Positions 1 to 8,110 of a stretch of 64,000 bases of DNA are shown here, one piece after another. The position numbers were made by a program, and so were the translations under genes. Positions within the stretch are counted from its first letter, which is position 1; the number at the start of each line of letters is the position of its first letter. Under the pieces are notes generated by a model. That model was not told the DNA's origin and did not search any database. It saw nothing but the letters and a program-made list of their open reading frames with translations. Source of the stretch: Streptomyces griseochromogenes (GTDB taxonomy: Bacteria; Actinomycetota; Actinomycetes; Streptomycetales; Streptomycetaceae). The stretch spans positions 9,238,001 to 9,302,000 of the forward strand of contig NZ_CP016279.1 in assembly GCF_001542625.1 (NCBI RefSeq), in the 5' to 3' direction.

Positions 1-954
1 CAGGACCCGAGGTGCGATCAGCGGCGCACCGCCGCGCCTGGCGAGCCGGGACTCATAGCCGCAGAACGCGGCGAACAGCACCGCGGCGGTACCCAGCGAC
101 AGCCAGGACCACAGCGGCCAGTCCTCTTCCTGCCCCAGCACCAGCGGCACGGTCAGCAGCGACACGGCCGCGCCGAGCAGCACGAGTCCGGGCAGGTCGA
201 GGGCGCGCGCCCGCTCGGGCTCCCGGCCGCGGCCCAGCGGCAGGACCCGCCTGCCCAGCACCAGCAGGAGCGCGCCCACCGGCACGTTGACCAGGAACAC
301 CGGCCGCCAGCCGGTGCCGAACAGATCGGCGCTGGCCAGGACGCCGCCCACGACCTGTCCGGCCGCCGCACCGACGGCGAGGACCGCCGAGTAGGCGCCG
401 AGCGCCCGCGCCCGGGCCTCGCCGGTGAAGGTGCGCTGGATCAGGCTGAGCACCTGCGGGATCATCAGCGCCGCGCCCGCGCCCTGCACCAGCCGGAAGA
501 CGATCAGTGCGGTCACCCCTCGCGCCAGGCCGCAGGCGAGCGAGGCCGCCGTGAACAGGGCGAGTCCGGCGAGGTGGACCCGGCCGTGGCCGAGCCGGTC
601 GCCGAGCCGGGCGCCGGTGATCAGCAGCACGGAGTAGGTGATGGTGTAGCCGGCGATCACCAGTTGCAGGCCGGCGCCCGAGGCGTGGAGATCGGAACCG
701 ATGGTGGGGGCCGCGACGTTCACGATGAAAACGTCGAGAGCCGCCATGAACAGGGCGGTGAGCAGGACCGCGAGCAGCAGCCGGGGCCTGTTGTCAGTGG
801 CGGGTGCTTCACTGTGAGTCACAGCAGGAGCGCCATCGACGACCGGCGTCTCACTTCTGGCCGCGGAGTCTTCACTGTCAGTGGCGGGTGCTTCACTGAT
901 CGCAGGGTTCGGAACGGGTACGGGACTCGGCCCGGTTCGGGGTGTCGTCGTCAT
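1..954 (-). CDS. MFS efflux transporter, DHA2 type (3' end outside window)
   Basis: Partial integral-membrane exporter of the major facilitator superfamily; 318 codons are visible and the C-terminal half lies left of the window. A polar Ser/Pro/Thr-rich tail of about 45 residues precedes TM1, which carries ALDVFIVNVAAPTI, typical of 14-TM drug:proton antiporters. Loop motif A reads GARLGDRLGHGR, and a glycine-rich helix (GAAAGQVVGG) fits motif C. The frame is open from ATG at 954; GTG at 822 is an alternative that would drop the tail. No strong ribosome site is seen at either. It is divergent from the XRE regulator, a common arrangement for regulator-controlled exporters, so a link is inferred. 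The substrate cannot be told from sequence. Confidence 0.85.
   Translation of the reverse strand, partial: MTTTPRTGPSPVPVPNPAISEAPATDSEDSAARSETPVVDGAPAVTHSEAPATDNRPRLLLAVLLTALFMAALDVFIVNVAAPTIGSDLHASGAGLQLVIAGYTITYSVLLITGARLGDRLGHGRVHLAGLALFTAASLACGLARGVTALIVFRLVQGAGAALMIPQVLSLIQRTFTGEARARALGAYSAVLAVGAAAGQVVGGVLASADLFGTGWRPVFLVNVPVGALLLVLGRRVLPLGRGREPERARALDLPGLVLLGAAVSLLTVPLVLGQEEDWPLWSWLSLGTAAVLFAAFCGYESRLARRGGAPLIAPRVL
793..898. repeat. 22-bp direct repeat inside MFS N-terminal tail
   Basis: Positions 793-814 and 877-898 are identical over 22 bases. In the transporter frame both copies encode SEAPATD, so the N-tail contains a short internal duplication. The second copy overlaps the alternative GTG start region. 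Confidence 0.8.
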
Positions 955-1085
955 GGTGCCGAGCCTGACGACGCTCCGGTACGGGTGCCGAGTGCCCGCC
1001 GATGCTGGTACCGGCAGCACCTGGCAGGGCCGGGGCCGACTGCCGACGATGGGAACGGGACGACGGGGGACGGGGGAAGACGGCG

Positions 1086-1997
1086 ATGGGGACGACGACA
1101 CAACGACGCAGGCCGGAGCTGGCCGCCTTTCTGCGCGGCAGGCGGGCGCGGGTGACACCGGCCGATGTGGGCATGCCGCCGGGCCTGCGGCGGCGCACAC
1201 CCGGGTTGCGCCGGGAGGAGGTCGCCCAGCTCTCGGGTGTGGGAGTGACCTGGTACACCTGGCTGGAGCAGGGCCGGCCGATCAACGCTTCGCCGCAGGT
1301 GCTGGACGCGATCGCACGCACACTGCGGCTGGACACACCGGAGCGGGAGCACCTGTACCGGCTGGCGGAGGTGCCCTTCGACCCGACACCGGGGGATCTG
1401 ACCCACCGCGTCGGCCCCGAGGTGCAGGGCATCATCGACGCCCTCGAACCGCTGCTCGCGGTGGTCTACAACTCGCGCTACGACGTCCTGGCCACCAACC
1501 CGGCCTACCGCGATCTGTTCGTGGTGCCGGAGACCCTCCGGATCGGCGTGGCGAACGTGCTGTGGACGCTGTTCACGGTGCCGGAGGAGACATGCCCGGT
1601 GGTGCACCGGGACAGCGAGCTCCCGCTGATGGTGGCGACGCTGCGCTCGGCGTACGGCAGACACGTGGGCGAGCCGGCCTGGGAGGAGTACATACGCGCG
1701 CTCTCGGCTGCGAGCCCCCACTTCGCGCGGGTGTGGGCGAGTGGCGAGGTGACGCCTCCGGGACCCCGGGTGAAGACGTTCCGTCACCAGGCGGTGGGCG
1801 AGATACGGATGACCTCGCAGTCGCTGTCCATCGACGGGATGCCCGAGTGCCGGATCGTGGTCTACACGCCGGCGGACGAGGAGGCACGTACGAAGGTCGC
1901 GTCGCTGAGGGAGCGGAGACAGCAGCTGCGGCCCCCGGCCGACGGGGAGGCCGCGGAGATCGTCCGGCGGTGGAATGCAGAAAATCCCGCCCCCTGA
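1086..1997 (+). CDS. XRE-family regulator with MmyB-like ligand domain
   Basis: Predicted cytosolic DNA-binding regulator of 303 residues. The N-terminal helix-turn-helix (about residues 10-80) has the pattern ELAAFLRGRRARVTP ... RREEVAQLSGVGVTWYTWLE, followed by a C-terminal PAS-like MmyB domain (about 100-270) seen in the many Streptomyces paralogues of this family. ATG at 1086 is chosen because a GGGGGA-type ribosome site lies just upstream; an earlier in-frame start at 1002 would add 28 Arg/Gly-rich residues without support. It is divergent from the MFS exporter and may control it, which is inference. The ligand is unknown. Confidence 0.88.
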   Translation: MGTTTQRRRPELAAFLRGRRARVTPADVGMPPGLRRRTPGLRREEVAQLSGVGVTWYTWLEQGRPINASPQVLDAIARTLRLDTPEREHLYRLAEVPFDPTPGDLTHRVGPEVQGIIDALEPLLAVVYNSRYDVLATNPAYRDLFVVPETLRIGVANVLWTLFTVPEETCPVVHRDSELPLMVATLRSAYGRHVGEPAWEEYIRALSAASPHFARVWASGEVTPPGPRVKTFRHQAVGEIRMTSQSLSIDGMPECRIVVYTPADEEARTKVASLRERRQQLRPPADGEAAEIVRRWNAENPAP

Positions 1998-2009
1998 AAG
2001 GGACGGGAT
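1984..2009 (-). terminator. Intrinsic terminator, tRNA-Ala side
   Basis: Imperfect inverted repeat (ATCCCG ... CGGGAT with inner CCCT/AGGG) overlapping the stop of the regulator gene. Read on the minus strand it is followed by TTTT, so it fits termination downstream of tRNA-Ala and may also serve the plus-strand gene. Confidence 0.6.
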
Positions 2010-2051
2010 CCTCATCACCGATCTTTGACAACTCAACAGAGTGTCGACCAG

Positions 2052-2124
2052 TGGAGCTAAGGAGAATTGAACTCCTGACCTCCTGCATGCCATGCAGGCG
2101 CTCTACCAACTGAGCTATAGCCCC
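2052..2124 (-). tRNA. tRNA-Ala (anticodon GGC)
   Basis: 73-nt cloverleaf on the minus strand. The acceptor 5' strand GGGGCTA pairs with TAGCTCC, with discriminator A. The D-arm is AGCTCAGTTGGTAGAGC, the anticodon arm is CCTGC-ATGGCAT-GCAGG, giving anticodon GGC, and the T-arm is GGAGTTCAATTCTCC. CCA is not encoded. The anticodon reads GCC, the preferred alanine codon in this GC-rich genome. Confidence 0.95.
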
Positions 2125-2230
2125 TGGTGTTCTTCCCGCTCGGCGGGGCGAACAAGAAGAACTTTAGCCTGTGACCTGCCGGAAAGTGAAATCCGGGTCC
2201 CTGGCCGGAAACGACGGGCCCTTCGGCGGC

Positions 2231-2899
2231 TCAGTCGTCGTCGCCGAGGACGGGCTCCGGGAGGGTGCCGGCGTTGTGCTCCAGCAGGCGCCAGCCGCGG
2301 GCGCCTTCGCCGAGCACGGACCAGCAGCAGTTCGAGAGGCCGCCGAGGCTCTCCCAGTGGTGGGCTTCCAGGCCGAGGAGACGGCCGATGGTGGTGCGGA
2401 TGGTGCCGCCGTGACTGACCACCACGAGGGTGCCGTCCTCGGGCAGCTTCTCGGCGTGCCCCAGCACGACGGGAGCGGCTCGGTCGGCGACCTCGGTCTC
2501 CAGTTCGCCGCCGCCGCGGCGGACCGCCTCGCCGCGCTTCCAGGCGGCGTACTGCTCGCCGTAGCGGACGATGATCTCCTCGTGGGTCAGCCCCTGCCAG
2601 ACGCCCGCGTAGGTCTCGCGCAGGCCCTCCTCGCGGACGATGTCGAGACCGGTGAGGGCGGCCAGCTCGGCGGCCGTGTGCGCCGCCCGCTGCAGGTCCG
2701 AGGAGACGATCGCGTCGGGCCTCAGGGAGGCGAGCAGGCGCGCGGCACGGCGGGCCTGGCCGATACCGGTCTCGGTCAGCTCGACGTCCGTGGTGCCCTG
2801 GAACCGGCGCTCCACGTTCCACGAGGTCTGGCCGTGCCGCCACAGGATGATGCGGCGGCCCCGGCCCTTGCGGTCGCTCACCTCGCCGGTGGCGCTCAT
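2231..2899 (-). CDS. Histidine phosphatase family protein (phosphoglycerate-mutase-like)
   Basis: Cytosolic 222-residue phosphatase of the branch-1 histidine phosphatase superfamily. The catalytic RHG triad is at residues 21-23 (H22 is the phospho-acceptor), a GLRETYAGVWQG segment provides the usual acid, and the second histidine sits in VSHGGTIR (about H163). ATG at 2899 overlaps the stop of rsfS by one base (TGATG), so the two genes are translationally coupled. The same pairing is usual in Streptomyces. The substrate is not defined by sequence; both phosphoglycerate mutase and sugar or nucleotide phosphatase activities occur in this family. Confidence 0.92.
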   Translation of the reverse strand: MSATGEVSDRKGRGRRIILWRHGQTSWNVERRFQGTTDVELTETGIGQARRAARLLASLRPDAIVSSDLQRAAHTAAELAALTGLDIVREEGLRETYAGVWQGLTHEEIIVRYGEQYAAWKRGEAVRRGGGELETEVADRAAPVVLGHAEKLPEDGTLVVVSHGGTIRTTIGRLLGLEAHHWESLGGLSNCCWSVLGEGARGWRLLEHNAGTLPEPVLGDDD

Positions 2900-3342
2900 C
2901 ACCACTGTCCGCCCGGCTCGTCGGCGCCCTCGGCGGCCTGCAGCTTGGCGTGCTCCTCGGCCTTGCCACGGGTGGCCTTGGCGTCGGCGGGCAGCTCGAT
3001 CTCGGGGCAGTCCTTCCACAGCCGCTCCAGGGCGTAGAAGACCCGCTCCTCGCTGTGCTGGACGTGGACGACGATGTCGACGTAGTCGAGCAGGATCCAG
3101 CGGGAGTCGCGGTCGCCCTCGCGACGTACCGGCTTGGCGCCGAGTTCCTTCAGCAGGCGCTCCTCGATCTCGTCGACGATCGCCTTGACCTGGCGGTCGT
3201 TCGGCGCGGAGGCCAGCAGGAATGCGTCCGTGATCGACAGCACGTCGCTGACGTCGTAGGCGATGACGTCGTGGGCGAGCTTGTCGGCCGCTGCCTGCGC
3301 GGCGGTGTTGATGAGCTCAAGGGAACGGTCGGTGGCGGTCAC
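2899..3342 (-). CDS. rsfS: Ribosome silencing factor RsfS
   Basis: 147-residue RsfS/Iojap protein, which binds ribosomal protein L14 and blocks 30S-50S joining during starvation. The diagnostic core is visible: LADKLA-like helix, VLSITDAFLLASAPNDRQVKAI, the SRWILLDYVDIVVHVQ strand pair and ERVFYALERLWKDC near the C-terminus. GTG at 3342 is preferred because GGAAAGCC lies upstream and the product then begins as the family does; an earlier in-frame start at 3408 would add 22 residues. It lies downstream of nadD and the LCP gene in the usual actinobacterial order and overlaps the phosphatase gene. Confidence 0.95.
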   Translation of the reverse strand: MTATDRSLELINTAAQAAADKLAHDVIAYDVSDVLSITDAFLLASAPNDRQVKAIVDEIEERLLKELGAKPVRREGDRDSRWILLDYVDIVVHVQHSEERVFYALERLWKDCPEIELPADAKATRGKAEEHAKLQAAEGADEPGGQW

Positions 3343-3399
3343 TACATGGCTTTCCGTCAGGCGGTCATTTGACACCAAGGGTCTCACGGACCGCCTGCC

Positions 3400-3433
3400 G
3401 CACCCCACGTGATTACTGTGGCACGTGGGGTGC
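3400..3433 (-). terminator. Hairpin between LCP gene and rsfS
   Basis: Perfect 12-bp inverted repeat GCACCCCACGTG / CACGTGGGGTGC with a 10-nt loop, just after the stop of the LCP gene and before rsfS. There is no U-tract, as is common in Streptomyces; it may terminate or attenuate. Confidence 0.7.
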
Positions 3434-3444
3434 CCCGGCCGCTG

Positions 3445-5160
3445 TCAGGAGGTGGCGGGCTTGTAGTCCCGGCCGAGGACGACCGAGACGTCGGCTCCGG
3501 AGGAAACGCCGCCCTTGGCCACGGCACCGGCCGGCAGGCCCAGAGTCTTGGCGACCTCGGCGGCGTTCGCCTTGTCCGCGGCATCGGAATAGAGCACCTG
3601 GGACGTGGCCCTGGTGCCGGACGCGGTGCCGCCCTCGAGGAAGGTGAAGCCGCCGTTGAGGAGCACCACGCGGGCCTTCTCGGTGTCGTCCTTCACACCG
3701 GTGGCGTTCTGGACGGAGACCCGGACCGCGGAGCCCGCGTCGGGGCTCTTGGCGGTGCCGCCGAGGATGTCCTTGACCACGCTGCCGCTGGTCTGGGCGC
3801 TCAGCGTGCCGTCGGCCCCCACGGGCAGCAGGGCCGTCTTGTAGTCGCCGCCCTTGGCGAGGTCGGCGAGTTTGGCGAGGAAGGTGCCGAGGTCTTTGTC
3901 GGTCAGCGGCGGGTCGAGGATCTGCGCGAGGCTCTGCACGGTGACCGTGGCGTCCGCCGCGTCGGAGGAGATCTTGCGCAGCACGCCCTGCAGGACCTGC
4001 CCGAACCGCTGCAGCTGGACGTTCTGCGACTCGCCCGCGGCACGGTAGGTGGCGTAGGCGACGGCCATCTTGCCGCTGAGGGTCTGGGCCTTGCCCCGGT
4101 GGACGAGCGGGGAGGTGCCCTTCTTCTTGGCGTCCGGGTCGGGTACGTCGGTGTTGGTGTCGACGTCGACGCTGCCGACGAGGTCGACGAGGTTCTGCAG
4201 ATACGGGGTGTCCAGGCGCCAGGTGCCCTGGATGTTGGTGCCGAGGACGGTGTCCAGCTGGTCGAGGGTGCCGGAGGTGCCGTCGTCGTCGACCGACTTG
4301 GCGAGGGTCGTGGTGGAGCCGTCGTCGGCCGTCAGCGCGAGGGAGTTGGGCAGCAGGACGGTCGTGCCCTGCTTGGTGGTGGTGTTGTCGACCAGCAGCA
4401 CCGTCGAGGTGCCGCCCTTGCCGGTGTTGTGCAGGTGGACGACGATCACGTCGCGCTTCTGGGCGCCCGCCGGTGTCGCCGTGTCCGTCTTGGAGCCGGA
4501 GGAGGACAGGCCGGGCAGTTTCCCGGCGTACCAGAGGTAGCCGACGCCGCCGACGGCGACGAGCGCGAGGACGACGAGAAGGGCGATGATCCGGGAGCGG
4601 GCGCGTCGGCGGGCCTCCTCGCGGCGCTCGGTGCGGTTCTCGGTGAACTTCAGCCAGTCGATGACGTCCTCGGAGTCACCGTCCGGCTCCTCCACGAAGG
4701 CGAACTGCTCGGTGTGGTAGTCCTGTTCGCCCGAGGCGGCCTGTTCCTCGGGCTCCTGCGGGGGCCGGTTCTCCTCGGCGGGGCCGGCCTGGTGCGGGAT
4801 GTAGGCGGTCTGCTCGGCGACCCGTGGCTGCTGTCCGCTGGTCGCCGCCTGCCCGTAGGGGTCGTAGGGCGCGGCGGCGCCGTGCGTGCCGGTGCCGTAC
4901 GGGTCGTAGGGGGCCTGGGAGCCGTAGGGGGGCGTGGCGGGCGGCTGTCGGCCGTTGTCGTACGAGTCGTAGGACGGCGCGGACTGCTGCCGGCCCGTGT
5001 CGTACGGGTCGTAGCCGTAGCCCTGCTGGGCATACGGGTCGTACGTCTGCTGCTGCGGCTGCTGGGCCGCGACCTGCCGGTACACGGGCCGGCCGTACTC
5101 GTCGTAGCCGACGAGTTCGTACTGGTCGCTCCCGTACCCCGCGTCGTATCGGTCGTTCAC
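3445..5160 (-). CDS. LCP/LytR_C-like membrane-anchored protein
   Basis: 571-residue protein with an N-terminal cytoplasmic region of about 185 residues rich in Tyr, Gln, Pro and Gly (repeated YDPYG units), one transmembrane helix at about 190-212, an extracellular LCP-like region (about 220-420) and a LytR_C domain (about 470-565). LCP proteins attach teichoic acids and other polymers to peptidoglycan. Here the positions that carry the catalytic SIPRDS-type arginine motif read LLPNSLAL, and the later R-x-R motifs are missing, so it may not be catalytic. GTG at 5160 is chosen because GAGAGGGG lies upstream and the gene then follows the nadD stop; GTG at 5181 would overlap nadD. Confidence 0.8.
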   Translation of the reverse strand: MNDRYDAGYGSDQYELVGYDEYGRPVYRQVAAQQPQQQTYDPYAQQGYGYDPYDTGRQQSAPSYDSYDNGRQPPATPPYGSQAPYDPYGTGTHGAAAPYDPYGQAATSGQQPRVAEQTAYIPHQAGPAEENRPPQEPEEQAASGEQDYHTEQFAFVEEPDGDSEDVIDWLKFTENRTERREEARRRARSRIIALLVVLALVAVGGVGYLWYAGKLPGLSSSGSKTDTATPAGAQKRDVIVVHLHNTGKGGTSTVLLVDNTTTKQGTTVLLPNSLALTADDGSTTTLAKSVDDDGTSGTLDQLDTVLGTNIQGTWRLDTPYLQNLVDLVGSVDVDTNTDVPDPDAKKKGTSPLVHRGKAQTLSGKMAVAYATYRAAGESQNVQLQRFGQVLQGVLRKISSDAADATVTVQSLAQILDPPLTDKDLGTFLAKLADLAKGGDYKTALLPVGADGTLSAQTSGSVVKDILGGTAKSPDAGSAVRVSVQNATGVKDDTEKARVVLLNGGFTFLEGGTASGTRATSQVLYSDAADKANAAEVAKTLGLPAGAVAKGGVSSGADVSVVLGRDYKPATS

Positions 5161-5177
5161 CGGTAGCCCCTCTCGGC

Positions 5178-5903
5178 TCACTCGCCGCGGTACAGCTCGC
5201 GCTTGTCGATGTAGCGCACGACTCCGTCCGGCACCATGTACCAGATGGGGTCGCCCTTGGCGACTCTCGCGCGGCAGTCGGTGGAAGAGATGGCGAGCGC
5301 GGGCACCTCGACGAGCGTGACACCGCCCTCCGGCAGGCCGGGGTCGGTCAGGTGGTGGCCGGGGCGGGTGACGCCGATGAAGTGCGCGAGGGAGAACAGC
5401 TCCTCCGAGTCACGCCAGGTCAGCAGCTGGGCCAGGGCGTCGGCGCCGGTGATGAAGAAGAGGTCCGTGTCGGGGTTGAGGGCGCGCAGGTCGCGCAGGG
5501 TGTCCACGGTGTAGGTGGGGCCGCCGCGGTCGATGTCGATGCGGCTGACGGAGAACTGCGGGTTCTCGGCGGTCGCGATGACCGTCATCAGATAGCGGTC
5601 CTCGGCCGGGGAGACCTTGCGGTGGGACTTCTGCCACGGCTGCCCGGTGGGCACGAACACCACCTCGTCCAGCTGGAACTGCGCGGCGACCTCGCTGGCC
5701 GCCACGAGGTGCCCGTGGTGGATCGGGTCGAACGTCCCGCCCATGACGCCGAGGCGGCGCTTGCCCGTGTGGACGGGGCCACTGCCCGGCCCGTACACCG
5801 GGGTCTTCGCCGTGCCGGCCGCCGGGTCGGCGTGCTGAGCGACGTCGGCGGCGTACGCAGCCGTCTCGTTCGCCGGGCCGGTAGGCATGTCCTGCTCTCC
5901 CAT
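5178..5903 (-). CDS. nadD: Nicotinate-nucleotide adenylyltransferase NadD
   Basis: Cytosolic 241-residue enzyme that adenylates nicotinate mononucleotide in NAD synthesis. The nucleotidyltransferase signature [15 protein letters not shown] (with the HxGH motif) starts near residue 53, and [10 protein letters not shown] near the C-terminus is the ISSTxIR-type motif of the family. An approximately 50-residue polar N-tail precedes the fold; ATG at 5903 or ATG at 5888 could both start it. The order nadD, LCP, rsfS is typical of actinobacteria. Confidence 0.95.
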   Translation of the reverse strand: MGEQDMPTGPANETAAYAADVAQHADPAAGTAKTPVYGPGSGPVHTGKRRLGVMGGTFDPIHHGHLVAASEVAAQFQLDEVVFVPTGQPWQKSHRKVSPAEDRYLMTVIATAENPQFSVSRIDIDRGGPTYTVDTLRDLRALNPDTDLFFITGADALAQLLTWRDSEELFSLAHFIGVTRPGHHLTDPGLPEGGVTLVEVPALAISSTDCRARVAKGDPIWYMVPDGVVRYIDKRELYRGE

Positions 5904-5959
5904 GCGTGCAGACCCTACCGGCCCGGTCCGAGGGCCCCGGCCGGGGACGGGGTCCGAGG

Positions 5960-6124
5960 TCAGCGGTCGCGGTTGAAGCGGGTGGTGATCCACAGGAGCA
6001 GCAGCAGGACGACGAGGGCGCCGCCGCCGGTGACGGCCGGGTTCAGGCTGTTGTGGTGGCCGCCGTGTTCCTCGCCCTCGGCGGCGAGAGTGACCAACTG
6101 GGCAGCGGCGCTGTGGAAGCTCAT
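5960..6124 (-). CDS. Small single-pass membrane protein (54 aa)
   Basis: 54-residue protein, [17 protein letters not shown] at its start, then a His-rich [13 protein letters not shown] segment, one hydrophobic helix ([16 protein letters not shown]) and a basic RFNRDR tail. It has the codon bias of a real Streptomyces gene, and I recall similar small proteins next to nadD in related genomes. The function is unknown. It lies just upstream of nadD on the same strand and may be co-transcribed. Confidence 0.65.
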   Translation of the reverse strand: MSFHSAAAQLVTLAAEGEEHGGHHNSLNPAVTGGGALVVLLLLLWITTRFNRDR

Positions 6125-6266
6125 CTTCGGCAGGACCTATCGCGTGTGGGCGGGATAAAGACGTCGGCTCATCGTAAGCGGGCGGCCCGGCGCCGATCAC
6201 GCCGACTCCGCCGTTGGGGCGGGCGTGGGGCGCGGACGGGCCGTCGGCGGGAACTTTCGCCGCCCG

Positions 6267-6431
6267 TCAGTCGTCTTTCTTCTTGTAGCCGCGCAGCAGG
6301 AACCATGCGGTCAGCGCACAGCCAAGGATCATCACGATGAGGACGACCCGGAGCAGATTCCCCGCCCCGTGCTGCTGGACGGCGCTCGTGGCGGCCTCGG
6401 TCAGCCAGGTGGCTGGGGGATGCTGCTCCAT
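6267..6431 (-). CDS. Small single-pass membrane protein (54 aa)
   Basis: Unrecognised 54-residue protein beginning MEQHPPATWLTEAATS, with one transmembrane helix (LLRVVLIVMILGCALTAWFL) and a charged RGYKKKDD tail. GGAG lies 9 nt before the ATG. It has the same length and topology as the neighbouring small protein at 5960-6124 but no obvious sequence identity. It is divergent from the M48 peptidase gene. Confidence 0.6.
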   Translation of the reverse strand: MEQHPPATWLTEAATSAVQQHGAGNLLRVVLIVMILGCALTAWFLLRGYKKKDD

Positions 6432-6504
6432 GACGTGGACTCCTTCGGCTGTACTGCCCGTCCACGGTATCTCCGCCTAGGCTGGCCTCTGCCTCGGGGG
6501 CACA

Positions 6505-7644
6505 GTGAGTACTCACAAGCACATGGGGGAAGACATGTCCGACGACGGCCGCGAGCAGACCGGGCACGAGCGCGTGCCGAGCAGGCAGCGCAGGCGCTTC
6601 CCGGGAATCTCCTCGCGCGCGTACGAGCACCCGGCCGACCGGTCGGCCCTGGTGGCGCTGCGCAAGCTGAGCGGTTTCGACACCGTCTTCAAGACACTCA
6701 GCGGGCTGCTTCCTGAGCGGAGCCTGAGGCTGCTGTTCCTGTCCGACTCGGTGCGGGTCTCGGAGCGGCAGTTCTCGCACCTGAACGACATGCTGCTGGA
6801 CGCCTGTTACATCCTGGACCTGGAGAAGGTCCCGCCGATGTACGTCACGCAGGATCCGCAGCCGAACGCGATGTGCATCGGTCTGGACGAGCCGATCATC
6901 GTGGTCACCACGGGGCTGGTCGAGCTGCTCGACGAGGAGGAGATGCGGGCGGTCGTCGGGCACGAGGCGGGGCACGCCCTGTCCGGGCACTCGGTGTACC
7001 GCACGATCCTGCTGTTCCTGACGACCCTGGCGCTGAAGGTCGCCTGGATTCCGCTGGGCAACCTCGCGATCATGGCGCTCGTGACGGCGCTGCGGGAGTG
7101 GTTCCGCAAGTCGGAGCTGTCCGCGGACCGGGCGGGTCTCCTGGTGGGGCAGGACGTGCGGGCCTCGATGCGAGGGCTGATGAAGATCGCGGGCGGCAAT
7201 CATCTGCACGAGATGAACGTGGACGCGTTCCTGGAGCAAGCCGAGGAGTACGACTCCGGGGGCGATCTGCGGGACTCCGTGCTGAAGATCCTCAATGTGC
7301 TGCCCCGCTCGCACCCCTTCACCACGGTCCGGGCGGCCGAGCTGAAGAAGTGGGCCGAGTCCCGGGACTACCAGCGGATCATGGACGGGCACTACGCGCG
7401 GCGCACCGAGGACAAGGAGACCTCGGTCAGCGACTCCTTCCGCGAGTCCGCCGCGAGCTATGCCAGCGACGTGAAGAGCTCCAAGGACCCGCTGATGAAG
7501 CTGGTCACGGACCTCGCGGGCGGCGCCGGCGACCTGGGTGGGCGGGTCCGCCGCGGCTTCAACGGCTTCACCAGCTCCGCTCCCCCGAAGGACGGTCCGA
7601 GGGACACGGAGCCCCGGGACGAGCAGTCCGGGGACGAGCAGTAG
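6505..7644 (+). CDS. M48 family zinc metallopeptidase
   Basis: 379-residue membrane-associated peptidase of the HtpX/Ste24 group. The zinc motif VVGHEAGHALSGHS (HExxH at about residues 153-157) is followed by hydrophobic helices (TILLFLTTLALKVAWIP, GNLAIMALV) and by ELSADRAGLL, which supplies the third zinc ligand. A conserved DPLMKLVTDLAGGAGDL segment ends the protein before an acidic tail. GTG at 6505 with an upstream CGGGGG is used here; ATG at 6535 with GGGGGAAG is equally possible. It stands alone on the plus strand. Targets are unknown; family members handle membrane-protein quality control. Confidence 0.88.
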   Translation: MSTHKHMGEDMSDDGREQTGHERVPSRQRRRFPGISSRAYEHPADRSALVALRKLSGFDTVFKTLSGLLPERSLRLLFLSDSVRVSERQFSHLNDMLLDACYILDLEKVPPMYVTQDPQPNAMCIGLDEPIIVVTTGLVELLDEEEMRAVVGHEAGHALSGHSVYRTILLFLTTLALKVAWIPLGNLAIMALVTALREWFRKSELSADRAGLLVGQDVRASMRGLMKIAGGNHLHEMNVDAFLEQAEEYDSGGDLRDSVLKILNVLPRSHPFTTVRAAELKKWAESRDYQRIMDGHYARRTEDKETSVSDSFRESAASYASDVKSSKDPLMKLVTDLAGGAGDLGGRVRRGFNGFTSSAPPKDGPRDTEPRDEQSGDEQ

Positions 7645-8110
7645 ACGAGCGTCAGGCGCTCACCGTCGGGGCAGCGGGCCGGAGTGGACGACGCACCATC
7701 GGCCAGACTGCCGGCCCACACCATCGGCCACGCTGCCGGCCCGGGCAGCCGGCCCACACCGTCGGCCACACCGCCGACCCGTACCGCCGGCCCACGCCGC
7801 CGCGGCTGAGCACCGCCGCGGCGGCGTGAGGGGCCCGAGCCACAGAACTCGCAGCCGCACAGCACCCCGGCACGCTCTTCACGTCCTCGCCCGAGCCACG
7901 GAACGCGCGGCCCGGCGGCAACCCGACGCGCCCCTCGCGCCCTCCGCCGAGCCACAAGACGCGCTGACGGCGCCCCTACGCCACCGCACGCACCTTGCCC
8001 GGCTCCGGAACGCAGAACCCCGTCGGCGCCCCAGCACACCCCGCCCGCCCTCAGCCGAGCGCCAGAGCCAGAAACCCACCCCGAGCCCCCCCAGAACCCG
8101 GACACGCCCC
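7645..8110. other. Gene-free stretch with imperfect direct repeats
   Basis: No supported gene. Positions 7711-7731 and 7749-7769 are 21-bp direct repeats differing at one base, with a weaker third copy nearby. Frames here are Arg/Pro-rich noise on both strands. The segment separates the M48 gene from the convergent gene at 8111. Confidence 0.45.

Noticed and set aside
951..2093. 380-codon minus-strand frame over the XRE regulator and tRNA-Ala
   Set aside because: It runs through a tRNA gene and has no domain; the plus-strand XRE gene explains the coding bias.
7711..7800. Imperfect GC-rich repeats as an origin or iteron array
   Set aside because: Only two good copies, no AT-rich unwinding region and no replication gene nearby.
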